Assembly: GCA_964549765.1 (NCBI GenBank)
Contig: CAZJWR010000102.1
Span: 1 to 9,573, forward strand
Reading direction: 5' to 3'
DNA: 9,573 nt
Source of the DNA: CAZJWR01 sp964549765
GTDB lineage: Bacteria; Zixibacteria; MSB-5A5; GN15; JAAZOE01
Under the pieces are notes generated by a model, which was given only the letters and a program-made list of their open reading frames with translations, searched no databases and had not been told where the DNA came from. The position numbers and the translations under genes were made by a program. This document shows positions 1 to 6,494 of this stretch, in pieces. Every line of letters begins with the position of its first letter. Within the stretch, counting starts at the first letter, position 1.

Positions 1-56
1 GAGCATACCAAAACTCAAATTAAATGTCAAGATAATTACGACGCACTACACTAGTC

Positions 57-167
57 TGGTCACCGGGCTACTTCGTGAGCAGCGTCGGCGTGGATGAGAA
101 GACAATTCGCAGCTACGTCGAACTTCAAGGACACCAGGATTCAGGACAACTCCGTCAGGAGTTGTAA
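57..167 (+). pseudogene. tnpA: Truncated IS200-like Y1 transposase (TnpA) C-terminus
   Basis: Reading from base 57 gives about 36 codons beginning WSPGYFVSSVG, running through IRSYVELQG and ending at TAA 165-167. This matches the C-terminal block of IS200/IS605 TnpA, where an aromatic-rich YF[VI]STVG-type segment precedes the helix with the catalytic tyrosine in a 'YIexQ'-like motif. Here that tyrosine is codon 114-116. Family members are about 130-155 residues long, so roughly three quarters of the protein is missing, including the HUH metal-binding motif. The frame stays open only back to base 36, with TAA at 33-35, and bases 36-56 do not look like transposase. It cannot encode an active enzyme. 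The fragment is too short for most gene callers. Confidence 0.75.
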
Positions 168-194
168 CAAAGGCGCGAAGCGCTTGGCGTAAGC

Positions 195-220
195 CAAAAG
201 AACCCCGGCTTTAGCCGGGG
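195..220 (-). terminator. Rho-independent terminator of the aldo/keto reductase gene (IS right-end hairpin)
   Basis: On the minus strand the reductase stop codon (237-239) is followed after about 16 bases by a perfect 8-bp stem, CCCCGGCT/AGCCGGGG (203-210 with 213-220), and then by TTCTTTTG. A GC-rich stem with a T-rich tail is the form of an intrinsic terminator. The same hairpin is the right-end structure of the IS200/IS605 remnant, so it probably came with the element. On the plus strand the hairpin is followed by a weaker T-containing tail. Confidence 0.6.
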
Positions 221-236
221 GTATCTATTTGCCCGA

Positions 237-1280
237 TCAGGGTCGATGAATGTCAGTTCGGTCGAAGTTGTTGCCGTAGAATATCTTCAGGAATCGCTCA
301 GAACTCAGAGTCTCGTGCGGGAATCCCATATCGACGGCGCTGACCCGGTTGAGAGCGTCGATTTCATCCTCGGACAGGGCGAAATCCAACGCGCCTAAAT
401 TATCAGTGATCTGTTTCGGCGTTCGGGCGCCGAGGATGGGGATGATCACCCCGGTATGCTGTCGCACCCAGTTTATTGCCACCTGTGAGGCCGATATGCC
501 TCGCTTTTCGGCGATTTTGTGCACTTCGTCGGCAATGGTTAAGTTTTTATCGCTCAGGCGCTTGTCCATGACAGCGGCCCTTTTGGAATCGTCGGCCTCG
601 TATTTGTCGCCGCTTCTCCTATATTTGCCGCTGAGAACACCCCCGCCGAGAACCGCCCACGGCGTGACGGCGAGGTCGAGGGCATGGGCCATCGGAATCA
701 GGTCCCGTTCGGTCGTGCGCTGGATCAGGCTGTATTCCACCTGAAGCGCCACAAAGGGCGACCAGCCCCGCAAATCGGCCAGCATATTCGCCTGCGAAAC
801 CCGCCACGCCGGAGAATCGGATACGCCGATATAAACCACTTTCCCGGCCCGCACCAGGTCGTCCAGACCGCGCATGGTTTCCTCAACCGGTGTCATTATA
901 TCCCAGGCGTGCACCCAGTAGAGGTCGATGTAATCGGTTTTGAGCCGTCTCAGGCTGGCCTCGACCGCCTGAACCATGTTCTTGCGATGATTTCCGGAGG
1001 CGTTGGGATCGTCGTCGTCGGTCGAAAGCGAATATTTTGTGGCGAGGACGATCTTTTGCCGTTTGTCGGATATGAATTCCCCGACATATTGCTCGCTGGT
1101 TCCCAGGGTATATTTATTGGCGGTGTCGACAAAATTGCCGCCAGCGTCGACAAAGGCGTCGAAAATCGCCCGGCTGTCCTTCTTTGACGCCCCCCAGCCC
1201 CATTCTTCGCCGAACGTCATCGTCCCCAAACATAATTCCGAAACTCGCAGTCCGCTTCTGCCCAGCAGTTTGTATCTCAT
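237..1280 (-). CDS. Aldo/keto reductase family oxidoreductase
   Basis: This 347-residue protein has the length and fold signature of a soluble NADP(H)-dependent aldo/keto reductase, a (beta/alpha)8-barrel enzyme that reduces aldehydes and ketones in the cytoplasm. It opens with the family motif LGRSGLRVSELCLGTMTFG (residues 6-24). The catalytic tetrad is visible as Asp52 (in NFVDTANKY), Tyr57, Lys82 (in LATKYS) and His124 (in LYWVHAWD). The segment near residues 268-290, with VAINWVRQ and PILGART, matches the cofactor-phosphate region that closes these proteins. There is no signal peptide. The ATG at 1280 is preceded by AAGGAGA at 1288-1294 with a 7-base spacer, which supports the start. The gene stands alone, divergent from the lipoprotein genes, so its substrate cannot be inferred. 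The closest general class is the potassium-channel-beta/YhdN-like reductases. Confidence 0.93.
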   Translation of the reverse strand: MRYKLLGRSGLRVSELCLGTMTFGEEWGWGASKKDSRAIFDAFVDAGGNFVDTANKYTLGTSEQYVGEFISDKRQKIVLATKYSLSTDDDDPNASGNHRKNMVQAVEASLRRLKTDYIDLYWVHAWDIMTPVEETMRGLDDLVRAGKVVYIGVSDSPAWRVSQANMLADLRGWSPFVALQVEYSLIQRTTERDLIPMAHALDLAVTPWAVLGGGVLSGKYRRSGDKYEADDSKRAAVMDKRLSDKNLTIADEVHKIAEKRGISASQVAINWVRQHTGVIIPILGARTPKQITDNLGALDFALSEDEIDALNRVSAVDMGFPHETLSSERFLKIFYGNNFDRTDIHRP

Positions 1281-1309
1281 GCATGCATCTCCTTTTGTCT
1301 CTTAGTGTG

Positions 1310-1338
1310 TTTATATTGAGTGCTACGAAGGACGAAAT
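1310..1338 (-). promoter_or_regulatory. Weak candidate promoter for the aldo/keto reductase
   Basis: On the minus strand TATAAA (1310-1315) lies about 30 bases upstream of the reductase start, with ATTTCG (1333-1338) 17 bases further upstream. The -10 match is good but the -35 match is poor, so the call rests mainly on position and on the local AT-richness. Confidence 0.22.
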
Positions 1339-1442
1339 GGCGGTATTGGTGTCGATGTCTGATAGGTCCATCAATAAATCTCATATGCCACCGGGGGAAA
1401 CCGGGCTTAGTTCGGCCTGATATACTGACGGCCGTGCTTCAT

Positions 1443-1487
1443 TGTAGGCACTCCGACTACATCCCACCCGTGCCGGGCACGGGCGGG
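1443..1487. repeat. GC-rich palindrome with adjacent short inverted repeat
   Basis: CCCGTGC (1467-1473) pairs with GCACGGG (1477-1483) around a 3-base loop. The stem extends past one A/C mismatch by CCC (1463-1465) with GGG (1485-1487), giving 10 paired positions. Just upstream TGTAG (1443-1447) can pair with CTACA (1457-1461). The composition contrasts with the flanking AT-richer DNA, and no T-tract follows on either strand, so it is not a standard terminator. It has the look of a dispersed intergenic palindromic unit, but one copy cannot prove that. Confidence 0.4.
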
Positions 1488-1596
1488 CCACCGCAGCTGA
1501 ATTGCCTGAAATCGAAACATATGTGCGAACTTAAATACAACAGCTGCACGAGGCAGGAATGAGGAGTGGTGGAATATTCGGGAACCAAAGTAACTC

Positions 1597-1624
1597 TGGA
1601 ATTTATGACAGGAATAGATATATT
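1597..1624 (+). promoter_or_regulatory. Candidate promoter for the lipoprotein-dipeptidase pair
   Basis: TGGAAT (1597-1602) and TATATT (1619-1624) are separated by 16 bases and lie 30 bases before the start at 1654. The -10 hexamer is identical to that of the better promoter candidate in front of the SPFH gene (4135-4140). The -35 element is weak, so this remains tentative. Confidence 0.35.
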
Positions 1625-1653
1625 GCTGTCGGAACCCCATTGAAGGAAGGCAT

Positions 1654-2664
1654 ATGAAGCGCCCGGCATTATTTTTTTTGGTCTTGTCGATCATTACCCT
1701 TCAGATTGGGTGTAGCGAGAAAAGCGGCGACAACAATCCCGCCGCGCCCAAACCGACGTATACCTACAGTGAACTGGCCGTGTTCGATACGACCGGGGCG
1801 ATATTTTCCAAGCTGGACTATCCGTCGTCGGGCAGCAAAATCCCCGAACCTCTGGTGAATTGGGAGCAGTCACTCGGCGAACCGTTTACCGATAGCAACG
1901 GCAACGGTGTCTATGATCCGGGGGTCGATTCCTTTCAGGATCTCAACAACAACGAGGTCTACGACGGCCCGGATGATCCCTGGACAGAAGGAATCCCGTT
2001 CGACGATATCGACGGCAACGGCGAATTCCGGGAAGACCCCGGCAATCATATTTCGAACTATCAGATCGGTTTGCCTTACGCCGATTTCAACGAAAATCAT
2101 ATTCACGACGGCGACCTGAAAGCGGTGTATGGGGTGATGAAATGGGTCAAAGGGTCATGGCTCTATGGTCTTCCGGCCTATTATCCGGTTTCAGCAGATA
2201 ATGCGGTATATCGTTTTGTGTCGGATTCCGGATTGACGTATGATCTCCCATTCTCGTTTTCTCCGACAATGAACGCTATGATTGTTGAAAGCGATGGGTT
2301 GTATTATCGGCTCGATCCCGATCCGGTGAAAGTTCTGGGCAAGGGGGAGATCACGAAGAAGAGCGGAATCGTCTCGAAGTTATCGCAGACGGCCGCTCCG
2401 AATGAGTATACTCGCACGGTCACGCTCGATACGTTCCTCGTGATAGACGGCGTGGCGTATAACGACCTCGTCCGGGTGCAGCTTGAAGACTCGGACGATC
2501 AGTACATATTCTATTTTGCCCGGAAACGGGGTGTCGTCGCCTACGAATACCGTCACGATACATCCGCGACTCCGGGAAACTGGATCACGTTCACCCGGCG
2601 GACGGAATATTATTTCCGCGCCCTGCCGGCGTCGCATTCCCTGCAGTTTCCGACCACCCGTTAG
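1654..2664 (+). CDS. Putative lipoprotein with four EF-hand/dockerin-like Asp-Asn loops
   Basis: I do not recognise a named family for this 336-residue protein. It starts with two positive residues, a hydrophobic stretch (residues 5-18) and Gly19-Cys20, read as a lipoprotein signal peptide. The residue at -3 is Gln, so the lipobox is not ideal. After a Ser/Asn/Pro-rich linker come four loops of the D-x-[ND]-x-N type: DSNGNGVYD (80-88), DLNNNEVYD (96-104), DIDGNGEF (118-125) and DFNENHIHD (144-152). These resemble calcium loops of dockerin or thrombospondin type-3 repeats. The rest (about 155-336) is rich in Tyr, Phe and alternating hydrophobic residues, suggesting beta structure. The start has AAGGAAGG at 1643-1650. 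The M19 dipeptidase gene follows after 64 bp with no terminator visible between them, so co-transcription is likely. Calcium binding and outer-membrane location are inferences. Confidence 0.85.
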   Translation: MKRPALFFLVLSIITLQIGCSEKSGDNNPAAPKPTYTYSELAVFDTTGAIFSKLDYPSSGSKIPEPLVNWEQSLGEPFTDSNGNGVYDPGVDSFQDLNNNEVYDGPDDPWTEGIPFDDIDGNGEFREDPGNHISNYQIGLPYADFNENHIHDGDLKAVYGVMKWVKGSWLYGLPAYYPVSADNAVYRFVSDSGLTYDLPFSFSPTMNAMIVESDGLYYRLDPDPVKVLGKGEITKKSGIVSKLSQTAAPNEYTRTVTLDTFLVIDGVAYNDLVRVQLEDSDDQYIFYFARKRGVVAYEYRHDTSATPGNWITFTRRTEYYFRALPASHSLQFPTTR

Positions 2665-2728
2665 CGCCCGGTGTTGAATATCGATTTTGCCCTTGCTTTT
2701 CATCCCATCGTGACGTATCAAGCGAATT

Positions 2729-3958
2729 ATGAAGAAATATACATTCTTGCTTATCGTGACAATCGCGGTGGTCCTCGGATGCGGGGAATCGCAGCGCGAT
2801 TATATGGCCCTGCATCGCGACGCGCTGGTAGCCGATCTGCACAGCGATACGGCCCTGCGGATGATGCAGGGGTTCGACTTCTCCCGGCGCGACAGCGTCG
2901 GGCACATGGATATCCCCCGGCTCGAAGAGGGCGGAGTCGATCTTCAGGTGTTCGCCTGTTTCTTGAGCACTGAGACGCCTCCGGCGGAATGCCGCCCCTT
3001 GGTGGATCTAATTCTCGATTCGCTGACGGCGCAGATCGAGAGGAACCCGGATAAGATCCGGATTTGCCACACGGCGGGCGAGGCTGAGGATATTATCGAG
3101 CAGGGAAAAATCGCGGCGTTTCTCGGTATCGAAAACGGCGTGGCCATTAACGACAGCCTGGAGAATCTGCAGCATTTCTATGATCGCGGCGTGCGTTACA
3201 TGACCCTGACCCATACGGCCTCGAATGACTGGTGCATTTCGTCGGCGGATACAACGCCGGCCTTCGACGGCCTCACCGCCTTCGGGGAAGAGGTTGTCCG
3301 GACCATGAATAAGCTCGGGATGATCGTGGACGTGTCGCACGCGTCGCCGGCGGCGGTGGCGAAGGTGCTGGCGGTCAGTTCAGACCCGGTGATCGCGTCG
3401 CATTCATGTGTCCATGCCATCTGCCCGCACGACCGCAACCTAACCGATGAACAGATCAAGGCCATCGCCGCGAATGGCGGTGTCATCGGGATTAATTTCT
3501 ATAGCGGATACCTGTCGCCGGGAAACCGATGGACCGAAATCTGGGATTCCGCGTGGACGGCGCACCAGTCCGAGATAGATTCTATCGACGCCCTCTACGC
3601 CGAGGATCGAACCAAGCGGCATGAGGCGATCCAGCCGATTTTCGACGGTATTCGGGCCAAGCTGGATACTCTGGACGTATCGGTGGCGACGCTGGTGGAT
3701 CATATTGACCACGTCGTGAAGTTGGTCGGGCCGGATTATGTCGGGCTGGGATCGGATTTCGACGGTGTTTTCGGGCTGCCCCGGGGACTCAAAGACTGCA
3801 GCATGGTTCCCAACATCACGAAGGAACTGGTGGCGCGCAATTACACGGATGAAGACATCACAAAAATCCTCGGCGGCAATTTCATGCGGGTTTTTCATCG
3901 TGTCTGCGACAAGTCCGCGACCGACGAACAGCAGGCCTCGGCGACCGCGGATTTGTGA
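2729..3958 (+). CDS. Membrane dipeptidase, peptidase family M19, lipoprotein
   Basis: This 409-residue protein is a zinc dipeptidase of the renal dipeptidase (M19) family, TIM-barrel amidohydrolase relatives that split dipeptides, including D-amino-acid-containing ones in some members. The metal and catalytic residues are visible: His38-x-Asp40 in VADLHSD, bridging Glu135 in GIENG, His204 in VDVSH, His225 in IASHS, and Asp343 in LGSDFDG. Arg236 in PHDRN matches the substrate-binding arginine. Residues 4-17 are hydrophobic and end in VVLGC, a good lipobox with lipidated Cys18 followed by Gly, so the enzyme should sit in the periplasm or on the outer membrane facing it. The ribosome-binding site (AAGCGAA, 2719-2725) is weak, consistent with translation from an upstream-started transcript. 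The length is normal for bacterial members. Confidence 0.95.
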   Translation: MKKYTFLLIVTIAVVLGCGESQRDYMALHRDALVADLHSDTALRMMQGFDFSRRDSVGHMDIPRLEEGGVDLQVFACFLSTETPPAECRPLVDLILDSLTAQIERNPDKIRICHTAGEAEDIIEQGKIAAFLGIENGVAINDSLENLQHFYDRGVRYMTLTHTASNDWCISSADTTPAFDGLTAFGEEVVRTMNKLGMIVDVSHASPAAVAKVLAVSSDPVIASHSCVHAICPHDRNLTDEQIKAIAANGGVIGINFYSGYLSPGNRWTEIWDSAWTAHQSEIDSIDALYAEDRTKRHEAIQPIFDGIRAKLDTLDVSVATLVDHIDHVVKLVGPDYVGLGSDFDGVFGLPRGLKDCSMVPNITKELVARNYTDEDITKILGGNFMRVFHRVCDKSATDEQQASATADL

Positions 3959-4110
3959 CGAACTTATAGACTAAAGACTTTATTGACACGCCCGACCGCT
4001 GCAGACAAGTGGGGCGATTATATCATGACGATTATCATCGAGTGCCCTCGTCGATGCAATGGAGCCTTTTTTTGCTGCCCCTGGATGCCGGATAAAAAGA
4101 TGATTTTGGG
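3959..4110. other. Intergenic stretch with imperfect repeat and weak hairpin, possible transcript end
   Basis: The dipeptidase transcript should end here. Two imperfect tandem copies of a CGATTAT..CAT unit lie at 4015-4028 and 4029-4041. CATCGA (4036-4041) can pair with TCGATG (4051-4056), and a run of seven T follows at 4067-4073. The T-run is 10 bases from the stem, so this is not a textbook intrinsic terminator. No gene or RNA is recognised. Confidence 0.3.
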
Positions 4111-4140
4111 TTGAATAGTCCCGCCGGTTCTTTCTATATT
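4111..4140 (+). promoter_or_regulatory. Sigma70-like promoter of the SPFH lipoprotein gene
   Basis: TTGAAT (4111-4116) and TATATT (4135-4140) are separated by 18 bases. Transcription would begin near 4147, at or just after the upstream ATG codons at 4146 and 4149. That favours the downstream start at 4197, which has a strong ribosome-binding site. Confidence 0.55.
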
Positions 4141-4184
4141 GAATAATGATGAAGAACGAAATCCGATTTACATCACATACTATC

Positions 4185-4193
4185 AAGGAGGAG
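4185..4193 (+). promoter_or_regulatory. Strong ribosome-binding site fixing the SPFH start
   Basis: AAGGAGGAG lies five to six bases before ATG 4197. The longer in-frame start at 4146 has no such site and would put 17 mostly polar residues in front of the signal peptide, so 4197 is the likely start. Confidence 0.8.
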
Positions 4194-4196
4194 ATC

Positions 4197-5012
4197 ATGG
4201 ACCGAAAGAAGGTTGTACTCCATGCCAAGCCCCTGCTCGCCGTTTTGGCTCTGCTGTTTCTGGTCGGCTGCGGAACGCAGATACCGTCCGGAAGCCGAGG
4301 CGTAAAATATTACAAATTCGGCGACGGCACCGAGATGGGCAAGATTTATGACGAGGGTTTCAACTGGCATATGCCGTGGAACAAAATCTATGTCTACAAT
4401 ACCCAGCTCCAGGAAAGCAAGGAGGTGCTGCAAATCCTGTCGGCGGACGGCGCTACTATCCAACTCGACGTATCCATCTGGTATCGCCCGGAAATAAGCA
4501 AACTCGACTCATTGCAGAAAACGATCGGGCCGGGATACTATACTTCCGTGGTTTCGCCCGCTCTTCGCGGTGTAGCGCGCGACATCGTCGGGCGATATAA
4601 GCCGGAGGAAATCTACTCGAGCAAGCGGGACTCTATTTCCACCCAAATCCTGAAAACGGTTCAGGAAACAAGCGCAAGGAAATATATCAGCGTCGAAAAC
4701 GTCATCATCCGGAATGTCGTTTTGCCGCCGAAAATCACCGAGGCGATCAATCTCAAGCTGGCCGCCGACCAGGAGGCTCAGCGGATGCAGTACGTTCTGC
4801 AAAAGGAGACACAGGAAGCGGAACGGAAGCGGATCGAAGCGCAGGGCATCGCCGATTTTCAAAAAATCGTCTCGAGCGGCATTACGCAGGATTTGCTCAA
4901 ATGGAAGGGGATCGAGGCGACCGAAAAGCTGTCCGAATCTCAGAATGCCAAGGTCGTGATTATCGGAAGCGGCGAAAGCGGCCTGCCGATCATACTGGGC
5001 AGTGAAAAGTAG
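4197..5012 (+). CDS. Prohibitin/SPFH (band 7) family lipoprotein
   Basis: From the 4197 start the protein has 271 residues. Residues 3-5 are positive, residues 12-23 are hydrophobic, and LVGC (22-25) is a lipobox with Cys25 followed by Gly. The mature part is a prohibitin-like SPFH domain: GFNWHMPW (54-61), the central LSADGATIQLDVSIWYRP (81-98), SPALRGVARDIVGRY (120-134) and ISVENVIIRNVVLPPKI (154-170). A charged, Ala/Gln/Glu-rich helical segment (about 178-225) follows, and the protein ends in VVIIGSGESGLPIIL, as prohibitin-type proteins often do. SPFH proteins form large membrane-bound rings and in several cases, such as HflKC and prohibitins, hold or restrain membrane proteases. Here the anchor appears to be a lipid rather than the usual transmembrane helix, placing the domain in the periplasm. 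The gene is a single transcription unit converging on pmbA. Confidence 0.9.
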   Translation: MDRKKVVLHAKPLLAVLALLFLVGCGTQIPSGSRGVKYYKFGDGTEMGKIYDEGFNWHMPWNKIYVYNTQLQESKEVLQILSADGATIQLDVSIWYRPEISKLDSLQKTIGPGYYTSVVSPALRGVARDIVGRYKPEEIYSSKRDSISTQILKTVQETSARKYISVENVIIRNVVLPPKITEAINLKLAADQEAQRMQYVLQKETQEAERKRIEAQGIADFQKIVSSGITQDLLKWKGIEATEKLSESQNAKVVIIGSGESGLPIILGSEK

Positions 5013-5030
5013 CACTTAGGATTTTCGGAC

Positions 5031-5069
5031 AAAAAAATACGCCGCGCCCGGTTTTTTCCGGGCGCGGCG
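5031..5069 (-). terminator. Strong intrinsic terminator of the tldD-pmbA transcript
   Basis: A perfect 12-bp GC-rich stem (5040-5051 with 5058-5069) closes a six-base T loop. On the minus strand it is followed by TATTTTTTT (revcomp of 5031-5039), a textbook rho-independent terminator 42 bases after the pmbA stop. On the plus strand the stem is not followed by a T-tract, so for the convergent SPFH gene it would act, if at all, only as a 3'-end stabilising hairpin. Confidence 0.85.
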
Positions 5070-5111
5070 CATGAGATTCCAGATGGAGGATTTGATCCGA
5101 GATTCGAAGGA

Positions 5112-6494
5112 TCATTCTCCGCTTATTTTGATTGCGCCGACCTTGAAGGTCGGAGTTCCGATGGTATCCTCGCGCTTTTCCCACGTGAGGTCGTCGGCGA
5201 CGGAGTCGATCCCCTTGAAGAAATCGAATACATTGCCCGAAATAGTGATATTGCCGACCGGGCGGGTCAATTCGCCGTTTTTAATCAGAATACCTTTGCC
5301 GGGGATGGAGAAGTGGCCGGTGACGCGATCGACCGAGGCATGCAATCCGCTGACTTCGGTGACGTATAATCCCTCGGCTACCGACCCCATCAGCGCCTCG
5401 CGCGAGATATTCCCTGCTGCAAGATAGAAATTGGTCGGGGCGATATACGGCCTGGTATCGAACGACGACCGTTTGGCGTTGCCGGTGGAGACGGCGTTTC
5501 CCCGATGCGCGGTATAGCTGTCGTGCAGAAAGCCCACCAATCTCCCCTTGTCGATAATCGGCGTCGTCGTCGATGGGACGCCCTCGGCGTCTACCGCGCT
5601 CGAACCCAAGCCGCCTTTCATGCGGCCGTCGTCAATGATTGTCACCATATCCGATGCGACCAGCTCATTCATCCTGCCGGCATAGAGCGATTTTTTCTTC
5701 TGAACCAGATCGGCGGCGACCATATCGGCGACCAATTTGATAAAACTGTAGCCGGTTTCGGGAGGGAAGACGCCGGCCATCTCGGCCGTGGAACCGTCGA
5801 CCGCACCCAGCATGCGCAAAGCATAGGTCGAAGCTTTCCGAGCGACCTCCTGCGGATTCAACTTTTCGAAATCGGCGACGACGTCGATGCCGACGCCGGT
5901 CTGGATGGTGGTGGGGTCGGGATTGCCGTCGGCGCCGGATTTCATGGCGGCGGCCATGGCGGCCCCGTAGACGTCGGTCCGCCGGGCTTCCCCGGATACG
6001 CCGCGCGACGAAACAATCGTATATCCCACCGCCTCGTCGCCGTATTGCAGGTAGGGAATATGAACGATCCGCTTGTCGGCCTTGCGGGTGAGCGATTCGA
6101 TAGCCAGCGCGACCTGGATTTTCTTTTCCACCGGCGTTGATAGCACCGCTTCGTCATAATGATCCAGCGAATGATCGATATCGGCGCCGTTGCCGGGCGC
6201 GGGGAAGACGTTGTGTTCGTCCGGCGAATGATACGAGGTATACTTGACCAACCGGGCGACGAGATCGGTTGCTTTATCCAGATCGACGTTGTTGGATGAG
6301 GCGAATCCCATTTTTCCGTCGATGAGCATTCGGACGCCGTATCCGGCGAGATTTTTGTACTCGACGGTTTCGACGGCGGCGTCGCGGATTTCAATTTCAA
6401 CCGAGGCGCTTTCGGCGACGAAGGCTTCGGCATCCTGCGCGCCCGATTTCAATGCCCGCTCCACCAACTGTTCCGCCAGTTCCTTTCTGTTCAT
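5112..6494 (-). CDS. pmbA: PmbA/TldE family protein, non-metal-binding partner of TldD
   Basis: This 460-residue protein is the TldE/PmbA half of the TldD-TldE heterodimeric protease, which in Escherichia coli trims the microcin B17 leader and degrades the antitoxin CcdA, working on unfolded peptides in the cytoplasm. The N-terminal part carries the family segments AEAFVAES (22-29) and GYGVRMLIDGKMGFASSN (51-68). The C-terminal half holds FLHDSYTAHR (312-321) followed by GNAVSTGNAKR, typical of PmbA. There is no HExxxH motif, as expected for the non-catalytic subunit: where TldD has it, this protein reads GVFPPETGYS (241-250). There is no signal peptide. The ATG at 6494 overlaps the tldD stop by four bases (ATGA), and GGAGG at 6501-6505 gives a 6-base spacer, so the two subunits should be translationally coupled. 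Confidence 0.95.
   Translation of the reverse strand: MNRKELAEQLVERALKSGAQDAEAFVAESASVEIEIRDAAVETVEYKNLAGYGVRMLIDGKMGFASSNNVDLDKATDLVARLVKYTSYHSPDEHNVFPAPGNGADIDHSLDHYDEAVLSTPVEKKIQVALAIESLTRKADKRIVHIPYLQYGDEAVGYTIVSSRGVSGEARRTDVYGAAMAAAMKSGADGNPDPTTIQTGVGIDVVADFEKLNPQEVARKASTYALRMLGAVDGSTAEMAGVFPPETGYSFIKLVADMVAADLVQKKKSLYAGRMNELVASDMVTIIDDGRMKGGLGSSAVDAEGVPSTTTPIIDKGRLVGFLHDSYTAHRGNAVSTGNAKRSSFDTRPYIAPTNFYLAAGNISREALMGSVAEGLYVTEVSGLHASVDRVTGHFSIPGKGILIKNGELTRPVGNITISGNVFDFFKGIDSVADDLTWEKREDTIGTPTFKVGAIKISGE

Larger units (their letters stand above)
57..222 (+). mobile_element. 3' remnant of an IS200/IS605-family insertion sequence
   Basis: The stretch contains the C-terminal part of a Y1 (HUH-superfamily) transposase followed, after its stop codon, by three small hairpins: GCGC/GCGC at 173-183, TTGGC/GCCAA at 184-197, and a GC-rich CCCCGGCT/AGCCGGGG hairpin at 203-220. 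A tnpA 3' end followed by a subterminal hairpin is the normal right-end architecture of IS200/IS605 elements, where TnpA recognises the hairpin and cuts nearby single-stranded DNA. The left part of the element is missing: the sequence before about base 57 is AT-rich, does not resemble TnpA and has an in-frame stop at 33-35. I read this as a dead right-end fragment. The exact right boundary, a few bases after the hairpin, cannot be fixed from one copy. Confidence 0.75.
1281..1653. other. Divergent intergenic region between reductase and lipoprotein genes
   Basis: These 373 bases lie between divergently transcribed genes and should hold both promoters. I see the ribosome-binding site of the reductase at 1288-1294, a GC-rich palindrome at 1463-1487 preceded by a short inverted repeat TGTAG/CTACA (1443-1447 with 1457-1461), a candidate plus-strand promoter at 1597-1624, and the lipoprotein ribosome-binding site AAGGAAGG at 1643-1650. 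The short open frames here lack ribosome-binding sites and recognisable motifs, so I do not call any gene. No tRNA or riboswitch-like structure is recognised. Confidence 0.6.

Noticed and set aside
684..1187. 167-codon plus-strand open frame opposite the aldo/keto reductase
   Set aside because: It is antisense to the catalytic core of the reductase, and its translation resembles no protein family I know.
1407..1694. Small open frames across the GC-rich palindrome in the divergent intergenic region
   Set aside because: They read through a palindrome on both strands, lack ribosome-binding sites and hold no domain. A repeat is the simpler explanation.
3983..3988. Perfect TTGACA hexamer after the dipeptidase gene
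   Set aside because: No -10-like hexamer sits 16-18 bases downstream. The nearest AT-rich hexamer is about 29 bases away, so it is not a promoter on this evidence.
4146..4196. N-terminal extension of the SPFH protein from ATG 4146
   Set aside because: It lacks a ribosome-binding site, begins at the predicted transcription start, and would bury the lipoprotein signal behind 17 polar residues. The start at 4197 has AAGGAGGAG in front.
5040..5069. Hairpin 5040-5069 as a bidirectional terminator
   Set aside because: Only the minus strand has a T-tract after the stem; the plus strand continues CATGAGATT. A role for the plus-strand SPFH transcript is not supported.
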